Shown: piece by piece, positions 1 to 9,000 of the stretch
How positions within the stretch are numbered: position 1 is the stretch's first letter
How the letters are laid out: every line of letters begins with the position of its first letter
Assembly: GCF_002150765.1 (NCBI RefSeq)
Contig: NZ_MUYM01000013.1
Location: 1-57,705 of the forward strand
Length of the DNA: 57,705 nt
From: Lentzea kentuckyensis
Lineage (GTDB): Bacteria; Actinomycetota; Actinomycetes; Mycobacteriales; Pseudonocardiaceae
Direction of reading: 5' to 3'
Program-made: the position numbers and the translations under genes
The notes under the pieces: generated by a model
What the model saw: the letters and a program-made list of their open reading frames with translations, nothing else
Database searches by the model: none
What the model was told of the DNA's origin: nothing

Positions 1-9
1 TCCTCCGCA

Positions 10-918
10 GTGCGGGAGCGGTCGCCGGTGCGGCCGCTCCCCGCGCCGGACACGCCGCGCCGCAACACCGTCAAGCGGCAGACGCACCCGATGTGGTTCC
101 TGGCACCGGCCTTCGCGATCCTGCTCGTGTTCTTCTTCCTGCCGACGGTGTTCAACTTCGTCTACGCGTTCACCGACTGGTCCGGGTTCAAGAGCACGAT
201 CAACCCGACGGGCTTCGACAACTTCACCCAGCTCGCGTCGGACGGCACGCTGCTGCGCGCGGTGCGGATCACGCTCGTCTACGCGGTGCTGGTGGCGTTG
301 TTCCAGAACGTCTTCGGCTTCGGGCTGGCGGTCCTGCTCGAACGCGACACCACGCTGAACCGGGTGGCGCGGATCTTCTTCCTGGTGCCCGTGCTGATGT
401 CCGCGCTCGCCGTCGGCTACATCTTCCAGGCACTGCTGAAACCGCAGGGCAGCCTGAACCACCTGCTGGGCATCGACTACGCGTGGCTCGGTGACACGAC
501 GTGGACGATCGTCGTGGTCGCGGTGATCCACGCGTGGAAGTGGATGGGTCTGTCGATGCTCATCTACCTGGCGGGCCTCAAAACGATTCCCGAGGACCTG
601 ATCGAGGCGGCACGCATCGACGGCGCGTCCCGCGTCCGGGCGTTCTGGACGATCAGGTTCCCGCTGCTGGCGCCCGCGGTCACGTTCAACGTGGCGACGG
701 CGTTGCTGGGGTCGATGAACGGGTTCGACATCGTCCAGGCCACCACCGGCGGCGGACCCGCGCGCACCACCGAGATCCTCAACATCTTCATCTACCGCAC
801 GTTCGGGCAGGGCCTGTTCGCCCAGGCCACCGCGATGAGCCTGGTGCTGTTCCTGCTCGTCGCGCTGCTGGCGTTCCCGGTGATCCGGACGCTGCGCGGG
901 CGGGAGGCGGTGCTGTGA
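10..918 (+). CDS. Sugar ABC transporter permease (MalF/UgpA-like)
   Basis: Inner-membrane subunit of a CUT1-type carbohydrate importer. About six hydrophobic segments are visible, beginning with the stretch after MWFLAPAFAILLVFFFLP, and the cytoplasmic EAA loop that docks on the ATPase is clear (EAARIDGASRVRAFW, about residues 198-212, then FPLLAP). The length of 302 aa is normal for the family. The GTG at 10 is used, but the gene lies at the window edge and a start upstream cannot be excluded. Its stop overlaps the next permease start (GTGA), so the two are translationally coupled. The binding protein is presumably upstream, outside the window. The glycoside hydrolase downstream suggests an oligosaccharide substrate. 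Confidence 0.9.
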   Translation: MRERSPVRPLPAPDTPRRNTVKRQTHPMWFLAPAFAILLVFFFLPTVFNFVYAFTDWSGFKSTINPTGFDNFTQLASDGTLLRAVRITLVYAVLVALFQNVFGFGLAVLLERDTTLNRVARIFFLVPVLMSALAVGYIFQALLKPQGSLNHLLGIDYAWLGDTTWTIVVVAVIHAWKWMGLSMLIYLAGLKTIPEDLIEAARIDGASRVRAFWTIRFPLLAPAVTFNVATALLGSMNGFDIVQATTGGGPARTTEILNIFIYRTFGQGLFAQATAMSLVLFLLVALLAFPVIRTLRGREAVL

Positions 919-1736
919 ACCGGTTCTGGACCAGGGCGCAGCCCGTCGCGGCGATCGCGCTCGTGCTGGGCGTCATCGGGATCCCGCTGTGGCTCGTCGT
1001 GGTGACCGCCGCGAAGTCGCAGGGCGAGGCGCTCAACCCGGATCTGTCGCTGCCGCAACACTGGCAGCTGCTGGAGAACATCCGGCAGGTGTGGGTCGAC
1101 GGCGAGGTGCCGGCCGCGTTCTTCGGCAGCCTGCTGATCGTCGTGCCGACGGTCGCGTTGCTGCTGACCTTCGGGTCGATGGCGGCGTGGGTGCTGGCCC
1201 GGCGCGCGACCCGGCTGAACGCTGTCCTGTACGCGCTGGGCATCAGCGGCATCGTGCTGCCACCGGCGGTCGTCACGGTGGTGCTGTTGTTGCGCCAGCT
1301 CGGGCTCGCGGGCACCGCGATCGGCATGATCGGTGTGTACACGGGCATCTACCTGTCCACGGTGATCTTCTTCGTGACCGGCTTCGTGCGGACCATCCCG
1401 CCGGCCTTGGAGGAGGCCGCGCAGATCGACGGCGCGGGCCCGTTCATGGTGTTCTGGCGGATCGTGCTGCCGCTGCTGCGACCGGTGCTCGCCACCGCCA
1501 CGATCCTGATCTGCCTGTACGTGTGGAACGACGTGTTCTACGCGTTCTTCGTCGTCGGCGGCCGGCTCGACACCCTGCCGCTGAACCTGTTCCGCGTGGC
1601 GAGTGCCGGGCTGTACCTGAACAACTGGCACCTGATCTTCGCCTACGTCGTGCTGATGAGCCTGCCGCTCGTCGTCGTGCTCGCCGTCGCCCAACGAAAG
1701 ATCATCTCTGGCATCACTGGCGGTGCCGTCAAGTGA
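915..1736 (+). CDS. Sugar ABC transporter permease (MalG/UgpE-like)
   Basis: Second permease of the same CUT1 importer, 273 aa from the GTG that overlaps the stop of the previous gene by 4 bases. Hydrophobic segments are spread along the protein, and the EAA loop EEAAQIDGAGPFMVFWRI followed by VLPLLRP is canonical. No ATP-binding subunit lies nearby, as is common in actinomycetes, where a shared MsiK-type ATPase serves many CUT1 systems (family knowledge, not seen here). The secreted hydrolase begins 18 bases downstream, so transport and extracellular hydrolysis are probably co-transcribed. Confidence 0.92.
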   Translation: MNRFWTRAQPVAAIALVLGVIGIPLWLVVVTAAKSQGEALNPDLSLPQHWQLLENIRQVWVDGEVPAAFFGSLLIVVPTVALLLTFGSMAAWVLARRATRLNAVLYALGISGIVLPPAVVTVVLLLRQLGLAGTAIGMIGVYTGIYLSTVIFFVTGFVRTIPPALEEAAQIDGAGPFMVFWRIVLPLLRPVLATATILICLYVWNDVFYAFFVVGGRLDTLPLNLFRVASAGLYLNNWHLIFAYVVLMSLPLVVVLAVAQRKIISGITGGAVK

Positions 1737-1753
1737 TCCGAAATGGAGCTCCG

Positions 1754-4270
1754 ATGCGTATCCCTGCCTGCGCGGTCGTTGCCGCGTTAGCGCTCACCTC
1801 CCTGTCCCCGTCGGTCGCCGTCGCCGCGACCGAGACCCTGCGCGTGGACCTCGCCTCCTCGACGGGCGCGTTCCGCGGCGGTGCGACGGGCATGCTCTAC
1901 GGCCTCGGCGACGCCGGTGTCCCGTCCCAGGACCTGATCGCGGGAATGCGGCTGCGCAGCATCTCGCAGAAGGCGCCGGACGGGGACCAGCACCCGAACG
2001 GCGACGCGCTGAAGCTCGCGGACGAGTTCTTCGCGACGGGCGGCAGCGAGATGCACATCTACGCGCAGGACGCCTACAGCAAGTGGCCCTACGAGGACCT
2101 GGGCATCGACGACTACGCCGCCAGGTTGCGGCCGCAGCTGGAGAAGGTCGCCCAGCGACCCGACCGCGACAAGTTCGTGTGGACGATCTTCAACGAGCCC
2201 GACGGCATCTGGTACTCGGACTGGGCGAACAAGAAGCAGAAGTTCTTCGCCGACTGGACCAGGATCTACCGCCTGGTGAAGTCCGTGCTGCCCACCGCCC
2301 GCATCGCCGGTATCGGTGAGACCCGGTACCGCGCGGACCACCTGCGCGAGTTCCTCACCTACGCCAAGGCCAACAACGTGCTGCCGGAGCTGACCAGCTG
2401 GCACGAGCTCGGCCCGGACTCGCTCGCGAACTACCGCAAGAACTACGCGGACTACCGCGAGATGGAGAAGCAGCTCGGCATCTCGCCGCGAGAGATCGTC
2501 ATCAACGAGTACACCAACAAGCGCGACACCTCGGTGCCCGGCCAGATGGTCCAGTGGATCACCATGCTGGAAGACACCAAAGTGGACGGTCACATGGCGT
2601 TCTGGTCCATGGCCGGCAACCTCAGCGACCACGCCGTGCGCGCAGGTCGCGCCAACGGCGGCTGGTGGCTCACGAAGTGGTACGGCGACCTTTCCGGCAA
2701 CACGGTCAAGGTGACGCCGCCGCAGCCGAACGTCAGGGACACCCTGCAGGGCATGGCGACGCTGAACCGCGGTGCCGCCAAGGCGACGGTCCTGCTCGGT
2801 GGCACGGCGAACGACGTGAACGTCGCGGTCACCGGCATCGACCGGCAGGTGTTCGGCGACCAGGTCGACGTGCGGGTCTCCAAGACCAGCTGGACCGGTT
2901 ACGAGGGTGACGCGGGCCAGCCGCCGGTGGTGGCGGCGTCGCGGATCCGGGTCGCGAACGGTGCGGCGACGGTGAAGGTGCCCGGTGGCGACCAGCTGGC
3001 CGCGTACCAGGTGATCATCACGCCGGCCTCGGGTACGGCGCCGGTCGCGAACGCGCCGTGGCAGGCGACCTACGAGGCCGAGAACGGCACGGTGGAGAAC
3101 GCCCAGGTGTACGTCCAGGACGACGGGTCGGGCTCCTGGGACATGGCCATGCGCTACACCACGTCCGGGCGCAAGGACGTCGGCTCGATGAACAAGCCGA
3201 ACTCCCGCGTGACGGTCAACGTGACCGTGCCCCGCACCGGCACCTACAAGCTCGGTGTCTTCTACGGCACCAACGCGTTCGTCGGCCAGCAGGCCCTCTA
3301 CGTGGACGACGCCCACGTGCGGAACCTGACCCTGCCCGCGACGCTGGGCTGGACCTACCGCGGCCGGTACGACACGCCCGTGCAGCTCACCGCCGGCACG
3401 CACCGGATCTCGTTGCGCACCAGCGGTCCCGGTGGCTACCTCGGTGGCTCGTCGGACATCACGCTCGACCGCGTCGACCTGACCGAGGTCACCGGTCCGG
3501 AAAGGACGGTGTACCCGCTGTCCGAGGCACGCGGTAGCGGCGTGCTGCGGTCGGGTCAGTCCATCACCACCTACGTGTCCGCGGCCGAGGACGGCTACTA
3601 CCGGCTCGACACCACGCTGACCGCCACCGGCAAGAGCGCGCTCGGCCTGTCGCTCTCCGGCCGCGGCGTCACCGGCGCGACCCTGACCACCACCTGCGCC
3701 GGTGCGTGGAACGGCAGCACCACGGTGCACCTCAAGGCGGGCATCACCGAGGTCAAGCTGTCCAACGAGGGCCGCACCCCGCTCGTCGCCGGCACGCTCA
3801 CGCTGACCCGTGACGCGGCGGCCGACCGCAACGCGGTGCGCGTCGAAGCCGAGGCAGGCCAGCTCACGGGCGGCGCGGTGACCGCGTCGAGCCCCTGGGC
3901 GTCCGGTGGCACCTACGTCGGTTACCTCGGCAACAACGGCACGCTGACGGTTCCCCGCATCGGCGTGGGCGCCGGCCAGTACAACCTGACCGTCAGCTAT
4001 GCCCAGGCGGACAAGAACACCGGCCACCCGTACAACACCGACATCATCAACCGGGTGCTCGTCGCCACCGAGGCGGGCGGCAAGGCGACCTCCGCGCGGT
4101 ACCGCCACAACTACACGTGGGACGGTTTCTGGCTGGAGACCTCGCCTCTCGACCTGGTCACCCCGGCCGGCGCGGTCACCTTCGGCAACCCCTCCGCCTG
4201 GGGACCGAACGTCGACTGGGTCCAGTTCGCCCCGCTCGTCGTGGCGAACAAGGTGACCCGGCGGTCCTGA
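1754..4270 (+). CDS. Secreted clan GH-A glycoside hydrolase with carbohydrate-binding modules
   Basis: 838 aa. A Sec signal peptide (residues 1-25, ending VAVAA-TETL) precedes an (alpha/beta)8-type catalytic domain (about 30-420). FNEPDG carries the likely acid/base Glu148, and VINEYTNK carries the likely nucleophile Glu252; TSWHE is the conserved strand-6 His region. The layout resembles GH39-like or related clan-A families, but the exact GH family is not certain. Two C-terminal beta-sandwich modules follow: one starts near YEAENG (about 435-565), the other near VRVEAEAG (about 695-838), both resembling CBM6/CBM35. The ATG at 1754 follows GGAGCTCC. It belongs with the two upstream permeases as a polysaccharide-use unit. 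The gene ends one base before the stop of the facing TIR gene. Confidence 0.8.
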   Translation: MRIPACAVVAALALTSLSPSVAVAATETLRVDLASSTGAFRGGATGMLYGLGDAGVPSQDLIAGMRLRSISQKAPDGDQHPNGDALKLADEFFATGGSEMHIYAQDAYSKWPYEDLGIDDYAARLRPQLEKVAQRPDRDKFVWTIFNEPDGIWYSDWANKKQKFFADWTRIYRLVKSVLPTARIAGIGETRYRADHLREFLTYAKANNVLPELTSWHELGPDSLANYRKNYADYREMEKQLGISPREIVINEYTNKRDTSVPGQMVQWITMLEDTKVDGHMAFWSMAGNLSDHAVRAGRANGGWWLTKWYGDLSGNTVKVTPPQPNVRDTLQGMATLNRGAAKATVLLGGTANDVNVAVTGIDRQVFGDQVDVRVSKTSWTGYEGDAGQPPVVAASRIRVANGAATVKVPGGDQLAAYQVIITPASGTAPVANAPWQATYEAENGTVENAQVYVQDDGSGSWDMAMRYTTSGRKDVGSMNKPNSRVTVNVTVPRTGTYKLGVFYGTNAFVGQQALYVDDAHVRNLTLPATLGWTYRGRYDTPVQLTAGTHRISLRTSGPGGYLGGSSDITLDRVDLTEVTGPERTVYPLSEARGSGVLRSGQSITTYVSAAEDGYYRLDTTLTATGKSALGLSLSGRGVTGATLTTTCAGAWNGSTTVHLKAGITEVKLSNEGRTPLVAGTLTLTRDAAADRNAVRVEAEAGQLTGGAVTASSPWASGGTYVGYLGNNGTLTVPRIGVGAGQYNLTVSYAQADKNTGHPYNTDIINRVLVATEAGGKATSARYRHNYTWDGFWLETSPLDLVTPAGAVTFGNPSAWGPNVDWVQFAPLVVANKVTRRS

Positions 4271-5617
4271 TCACCGCGCGGGGCCGCCTCCGGACGGTGT
4301 TCCGGAGGCGGCCCCGCCCGGCTGCCCGTCGAGGCCGGCGATGATCGCGTCGACGATCTGCGCCGGCGTGACCCGGGAAGCGTGCCAGTACTGGATCATC
4401 TCCAGTTCGGGCACTCGCGTTCCGTCGAGCCGGATCGGAAAGACCCGTATCTTGCGGCGCAGGTGCAGGTCGGCCATCCGCTGCGCCTCGTCCAGGCAGT
4501 AGTTGCTGCCGACGTAGCTGGCCGACAGCAACGGCACGCCGACCGCAGACTGGGACAGGTTCTCCAGCAGGGCCGGCAGCCAGTCCGCGCCGAGAGGAAT
4601 GTTCCCGGCCACCCGGTAGTCGAACACTCGCTGGAAACGCTGCCGCAGCGCGTCACCGATCTGCTTCGCGTAGTCGGAGTCCTCGGCCGCGTAGCTGAGG
4701 AACACCGCCTCCTTCCGGCCGGACGCCCGCCGGAAGTAGTCGCGGGCGTCCTCCTGGCTGCTGATCAGCCTCGGCTGGTTCTCGATCAGCTCGGTCACCG
4801 TCTCCAGCTGTTCGACCAGATTGTCCACATCGGACCAGCGCAGGAGGTTCTTGGCGTAGTGGCGTTGGAACGTCCCGAAAAGCGCCTTGTCCGCCTCATG
4901 CTCCGCCTCGCCCTGCCTGAGGCGCACGAACGGAATGGCCTGCCCGCGCAGATAGGCGACCAGCGCCGCGGACTCCGGTGCCGTGGTGTCCACGACCACC
5001 CACTCGCACTGGCGCAGTGCGATGGCGGTTTCCAGATCCAGCGTGACCGGCCAGTCGAGCTGCGACACCTGGTGAACGGGCTTGAGCGCCTCGGCCACGG
5101 CCGCGCGTGCCTCGCCAGGCGGCATCACCAGTCCGACAGTGCCCTGACGCCACTCGGAGGGGCTGGTCATCCGCGCGTCGCGCTCGAACGCCCGAACGAC
5201 CCGGCGCAACTCGTTGAGCCGGAACGTCTCCTTGCCGCTCAGCAGTTCCTGGACCTCGTACTGGTGGCTGTAGGTGGCATCGGGGACAGGGAGCACCCCG
5301 CGCAGACGCCGGTCCATGATGACGAGGTACGGCTTGCGGGCGCGGACGGCCATGTCCAGTTCGAGCCGGAAGTACCGCGTGATCTTTTGCAGCTCTTCGG
5401 GTGACGGCTTCCTCAGGGGATCGCCGAGCACCGGATAAACCCCGACGAACGCGTCGGCCGCGCGCACCATGCGCTCCAACCGGGTGGTGCTCGTCGACGT
5501 CGTCCCCTCGTCCACCTCGAACTGGAGCGACAGGGACTCGGACAGCAGGTCGAACACGCGCAGGTTGACCTCGGCGGCGCGGTAGCTGTGGCTGAGAAAG
5601 ACGATGAGGTCAGGCAC
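4271..5617 (-). CDS. Two-TIR-domain protein
   Basis: About 448 aa from the GTG at 5617, which places PDLIVFLSHSYRAAEVN at the N-terminus; the frame stays open to 5683, but that extra sequence is basic and unlike a domain. The N-terminal TIR-like domain spans about residues 1-125. The middle part (about 155-280) has alternating hydrophobic strands and no motif I recognise. The C-terminal TIR domain begins at EAVFLSYAAEDSDYAKQ (about 303) and has YCLDE, matching the WCxxE position of the catalytic glutamate in NADase TIRs (Glu377). The C-terminus is Gly/Pro-rich and overlaps the terminator hairpin. TIR proteins of this kind act in NAD-depleting immunity or in signalling. No partner such as a STAND ATPase, Argonaute or cyclase is adjacent. 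TIR assignment is firm; role is inferred. Confidence 0.75.
   Translation of the reverse strand: MPDLIVFLSHSYRAAEVNLRVFDLLSESLSLQFEVDEGTTSTSTTRLERMVRAADAFVGVYPVLGDPLRKPSPEELQKITRYFRLELDMAVRARKPYLVIMDRRLRGVLPVPDATYSHQYEVQELLSGKETFRLNELRRVVRAFERDARMTSPSEWRQGTVGLVMPPGEARAAVAEALKPVHQVSQLDWPVTLDLETAIALRQCEWVVVDTTAPESAALVAYLRGQAIPFVRLRQGEAEHEADKALFGTFQRHYAKNLLRWSDVDNLVEQLETVTELIENQPRLISSQEDARDYFRRASGRKEAVFLSYAAEDSDYAKQIGDALRQRFQRVFDYRVAGNIPLGADWLPALLENLSQSAVGVPLLSASYVGSNYCLDEAQRMADLHLRRKIRVFPIRLDGTRVPELEMIQYWHASRVTPAQIVDAIIAGLDGQPGGAASGTPSGGGPAR
4281..4314. terminator. Perfect 14-bp inverted repeat shared by two converging genes
   Basis: Arms GGGCCGCCTCCGGA (4281-4294) and TCCGGAGGCGGCCC (4301-4314) flank a 6-nt loop (CGGTGT). 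It lies just past the hydrolase stop and inside the last codons of the minus-strand TIR gene. It is likely a bidirectional intrinsic terminator without a strict U-tract, as is usual in actinomycetes. Confidence 0.7.
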
Positions 5618-6040
5618 GTTCGCACAATAGGCCGCCGCTCGGCGCTTCTCGGCGCGGCGGTCCGGCCCTGGCCCGCGGGTCACTCGTTCGGCTCAGCGCG
5701 GCCAGTTGCTGAAGACCGGACCGCCCTGACGGGAACAGGCAAAACCAGACCATCATCCGCGCCTGCGCCCTGAAATATCCGTTTCGTTGCTCGTGAAGAA
5801 TTTTCCATTGACAAATATAGCGAGTGAATGTTCACCTGATTTTAACATGCCAAGATTGTGTGAAATCGTATTCGTGTGCAGGTGTGACGTCCGGCGCGAA
5901 CGTCCATTGAGGACATTGCTGGTCGAGAGTCTTTGTGTGGTCAAGCACGTTCTGGGTTGATCTTTGACCGGGATCACATCAGGGCGTTTTCGCATCGGCG
6001 GTCCATCTCGTTTGATACTATAAGGGCCGGGGGGTGTGAC
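5618..6040. other. Intergenic region between TIR gene and SARP regulator
   Basis: A 423-bp divergent region with unusually AT-rich sequence around 5765-5870. It contains a small inverted repeat GTGAA-TG-TTCAC (5824-5835) and a TTGACA (5808-5813) lacking a well-spaced -10. The only convincing promoter element is just upstream of 6041. No gene is seen. Confidence 0.5.
6013..6021 (+). promoter_or_regulatory. Extended -10 element upstream of SARP regulator
   Basis: TGATACTAT fits TGn-TAnnnT and sits about 20 bp before the ATG at 6041, with a GGGGG ribosome-binding tract (6029-6034) between. No good -35 is present, as tolerated for extended -10 promoters. Confidence 0.4.
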
Positions 6041-9000
6041 ATGGGCTTGAGAGGAAAGGGCGACGCCTTCAAGGTTCTCGGCCCATTGGAAGTAACCGTT
6101 TCCGGCAAGGTCGTGGCCATTCCCGCACCCAAACACCGGTCGCTGCTGGCCGGTTTGTTGGTCAGCGCGGACCACTCGGCCGGTTTCGACCAGCTGGCCA
6201 GGTGGATCTGGGACGAGGAACTGCCGGCGAACCCGCGGGCCGCGCTGCACACCTACGTGCGCCGGGTCCGTCAGCAGCTGGGCGACCCGGCGTTGCTGAC
6301 GACCACTCCCTTCGGCTACCGGCTCGACATCTCTCCCGACCAGGTCGACCTGTTCCGGTTCCGCCGGCTCGTCTCCGCCGCCGCGACCGCCGACCAGGGC
6401 GACCAGGTCGGGTTGTTGCGCGCGGCACTCGGCGAGTGGAGCGGCGACCCGCTGGCGGACGTGCCGTCCGAACGGCTCCGGGAGGAGTTCCTCTTCGCGT
6501 TGCTGGAGGAGAAGCAGGACCTGCTGGAGCGGCTGTACGCGGCCGAGCTGGCCGGTGGCGGCGGTGCCGCGCTGATCCCCGAACTCCGTGCCGCGACCGC
6601 GGCGAACCCGTTGCGCGAGAAGCTCTGGGAGCTGCTCATGCTCGCCCTGTACCGGGCGGGCCGGCAGGCCGAGGCGCTGGACGCCTACCAGACCGTGCGC
6701 GACCTGCTCATCGACGGGCTCGGGGTGGAACCTGGTCCCGGCCTCCGTCAGCTGCACGGCCGCGTGCTGGCCGCCGATCCTGGCCTGGTCGACGCGGAGA
6801 CCCCGGTCGTCGCCGTCCCCGCCCAGCTCCCGCCGGAGCCGCCCTCGCTGGTCGGCCGCACGCGGCTCATCGAGCAGATCCGCTGCCACCTCGGCCCGTC
6901 CGGCGCGTTGCGCGTCGTGGTGCTCACCGGCACGGCGGGCATCGGCAAGACCGCGCTGGCACTGCACGTCGGCCACCGGGTGCGGGAGAACTACCCGGAC
7001 GGGCAGCTGTACGTGAACCTCGGCGGCTACGACAAGGACGAGCCGCTGACGCCCGAGCGCGCGATGCACCACCTGCTGACCGGGCTCGGCGTCCCCGCCG
7101 GGCAGATCCCGTTCGACCTGCGCGACCAGGTCGGCATGTACCGGTCCTCGCTCGCGGACAAGCGCGTGCTCGTGGTGCTGGACAACGCGTCGGAGAAGTA
7201 CGAGATCGACCACTTCCTGCCGGGTGCCTCCGGCTGCGCGCTGCTCGTCACCAGTCGCGACCGGTTCCACCGGCTCATCGTGTCCAACGGCGCGCAGATC
7301 ATCCCGCTGGACACCCTGGACGCCGACGAGTCCGCCGGCCTGGTGACGGAGATGCTGTCCGTCAGGGCGGCCGAGGTGGACCGGCGGATCGTCGCGGAGG
7401 TCGCCGAGCTGTGCGGTCATCTGCCGCTGGCCCTGCGGATCGCCGCCGCCAACCTGCTGATCCGGGAGGCGTCGGACCACGCGGCGTACGTGGACGAGCT
7501 GCGGCAGGGCAACCGGCTGGCCGCGCTGTCGCTCGGCGACGGCGGGGACACCGGCGTGACCGCGGCGTTCTCCTTGTCCTACCGCGCTTTGAGCCCCGTC
7601 GACCAACGGGTCTTCCGGTACATCGGGTTGCTGCCCGGCCGCGACTTCTCGGCGTCGGCGCTGGCCGTGCTGACGGGCGTCGACCAGCGCTCGATCAGCG
7701 CCGCGCTGAACCGACTCACCTCGGCGAGCCTGGTGCAACGCTCGGCGGGGGACCGGTACGAGGTGCACGACCTGCTCCGGCAGTACGCCGCCGAGTTGTT
7801 CGCCGCCGACGGCGCGGACCACGAGCGGCAGGCGATCGAGCGCCTGGGCACGTGGTACATGCACGTGGCGGACCGCGCCGCGGGGTTGCTGCACGCGGAG
7901 TTCCTGCGCATGCCGCTCCCGCCGGCGGGCACGGTCCAGGTGACCGGTTTCCAGGACGCGCAGGCCGCTTTCGGCTGGCTGAACGCCGAGCGGCAGAACC
8001 TGATCGCCACGGCGTTGCGGTCCGTCCACTCAGGACCGGGCATGGTCGCCTGGCACCTGGCCGACATCCTGCGCGGCTACTTCTGGACCGGCAAGTACCG
8101 CGCGGAGTGGCGGGAGATCACCGAGGCCGCGCTGCAGGCGGCCGAGGAGGCGGGCGACAAGCTCGCCACCGCCGCCATGCACCGCAGCCTGGGCAACCTG
8201 TACAACCTGAGCGGCGCCTACCAGATCTCCCTGGAGCACCAGGGCCACTGCCTCCGTCTGCACCGCGAGCTCGGCATGGCGGAGGAGGAGCTGGCGACGC
8301 TGATCAACATCGGGCACACGAACCTCAACCTCGCCCGGCCGGACGAGGTGCGCCGGTACTCGCGGGAGGCGCTGATCATCGCCGACCGCGTCGGTTCCGA
8401 CCGCGGCAAGGCCACCGCGCTCGTGCTGCTCGGGTCCGCCTCGCGGCTGGACGGCGCGATGACCGACGCGATGGACTACTTCGAGCGGTCGCTGGCGCTC
8501 GCCACGTCGCTGGGTCTGAGGCACGTCGAGGCCAGCTCGATCCGCGGACTCGGCCTGGTGTACCAGGAGATCGGCGACGCGCGGACCGCGCGGCAGTACT
8601 TCGAACGAGCCCTGCGCGAGTCGGAGTGGCTGGGATCGTCGTACGACCAGAGCAACGCGTTGTACGGCCTGGCGCTGACGCACAGCGAGCTCGGCGACCC
8701 GGTCGCCGCACTGGAGTTCGCCGGCCTGGCCAGGGACTCGTTCCGCAAGGCCGGGGAGCGCACGCACGAGGTGGACACGTTGTGCCTCATGGCTTCCGTC
8801 CTCAACGACGACGGACGGCGCGAGGAGGCGCTGGCGTGTGCGCAGGAGGCACACGCGGTGGCCGTGGAGATCGACTACCAGCCCGGCCGGAGTTTCGCGC
8901 TGCTGCGGCTGGCGTGGGTGAACCTCTGCCGTGGTGACGTGCACAGCGCACGTGACCAGGCGAAGGCGGCGCTCGAACTCGTCGAGCTGTTCCGCTGGCA

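Noticed and set aside
1787..4108. 773-aa minus-strand open frame opposite the glycoside hydrolase
   Set aside because: Val/Arg/Gly-rich antisense composition with no motif; the plus strand has a signal peptide, catalytic motifs and CBMs.
5808..5813. TTGACA as a -35 box
   Set aside because: No -10-like hexamer at 16-19 bp; the extended -10 at 6013-6021 is better placed.
5753..8029. 758-aa minus-strand open frame opposite the first SARP gene
   Set aside because: Typical antisense shadow of GC-rich coding DNA; sense strand has clear Trans_reg_C, BTAD and NB-ARC domains.
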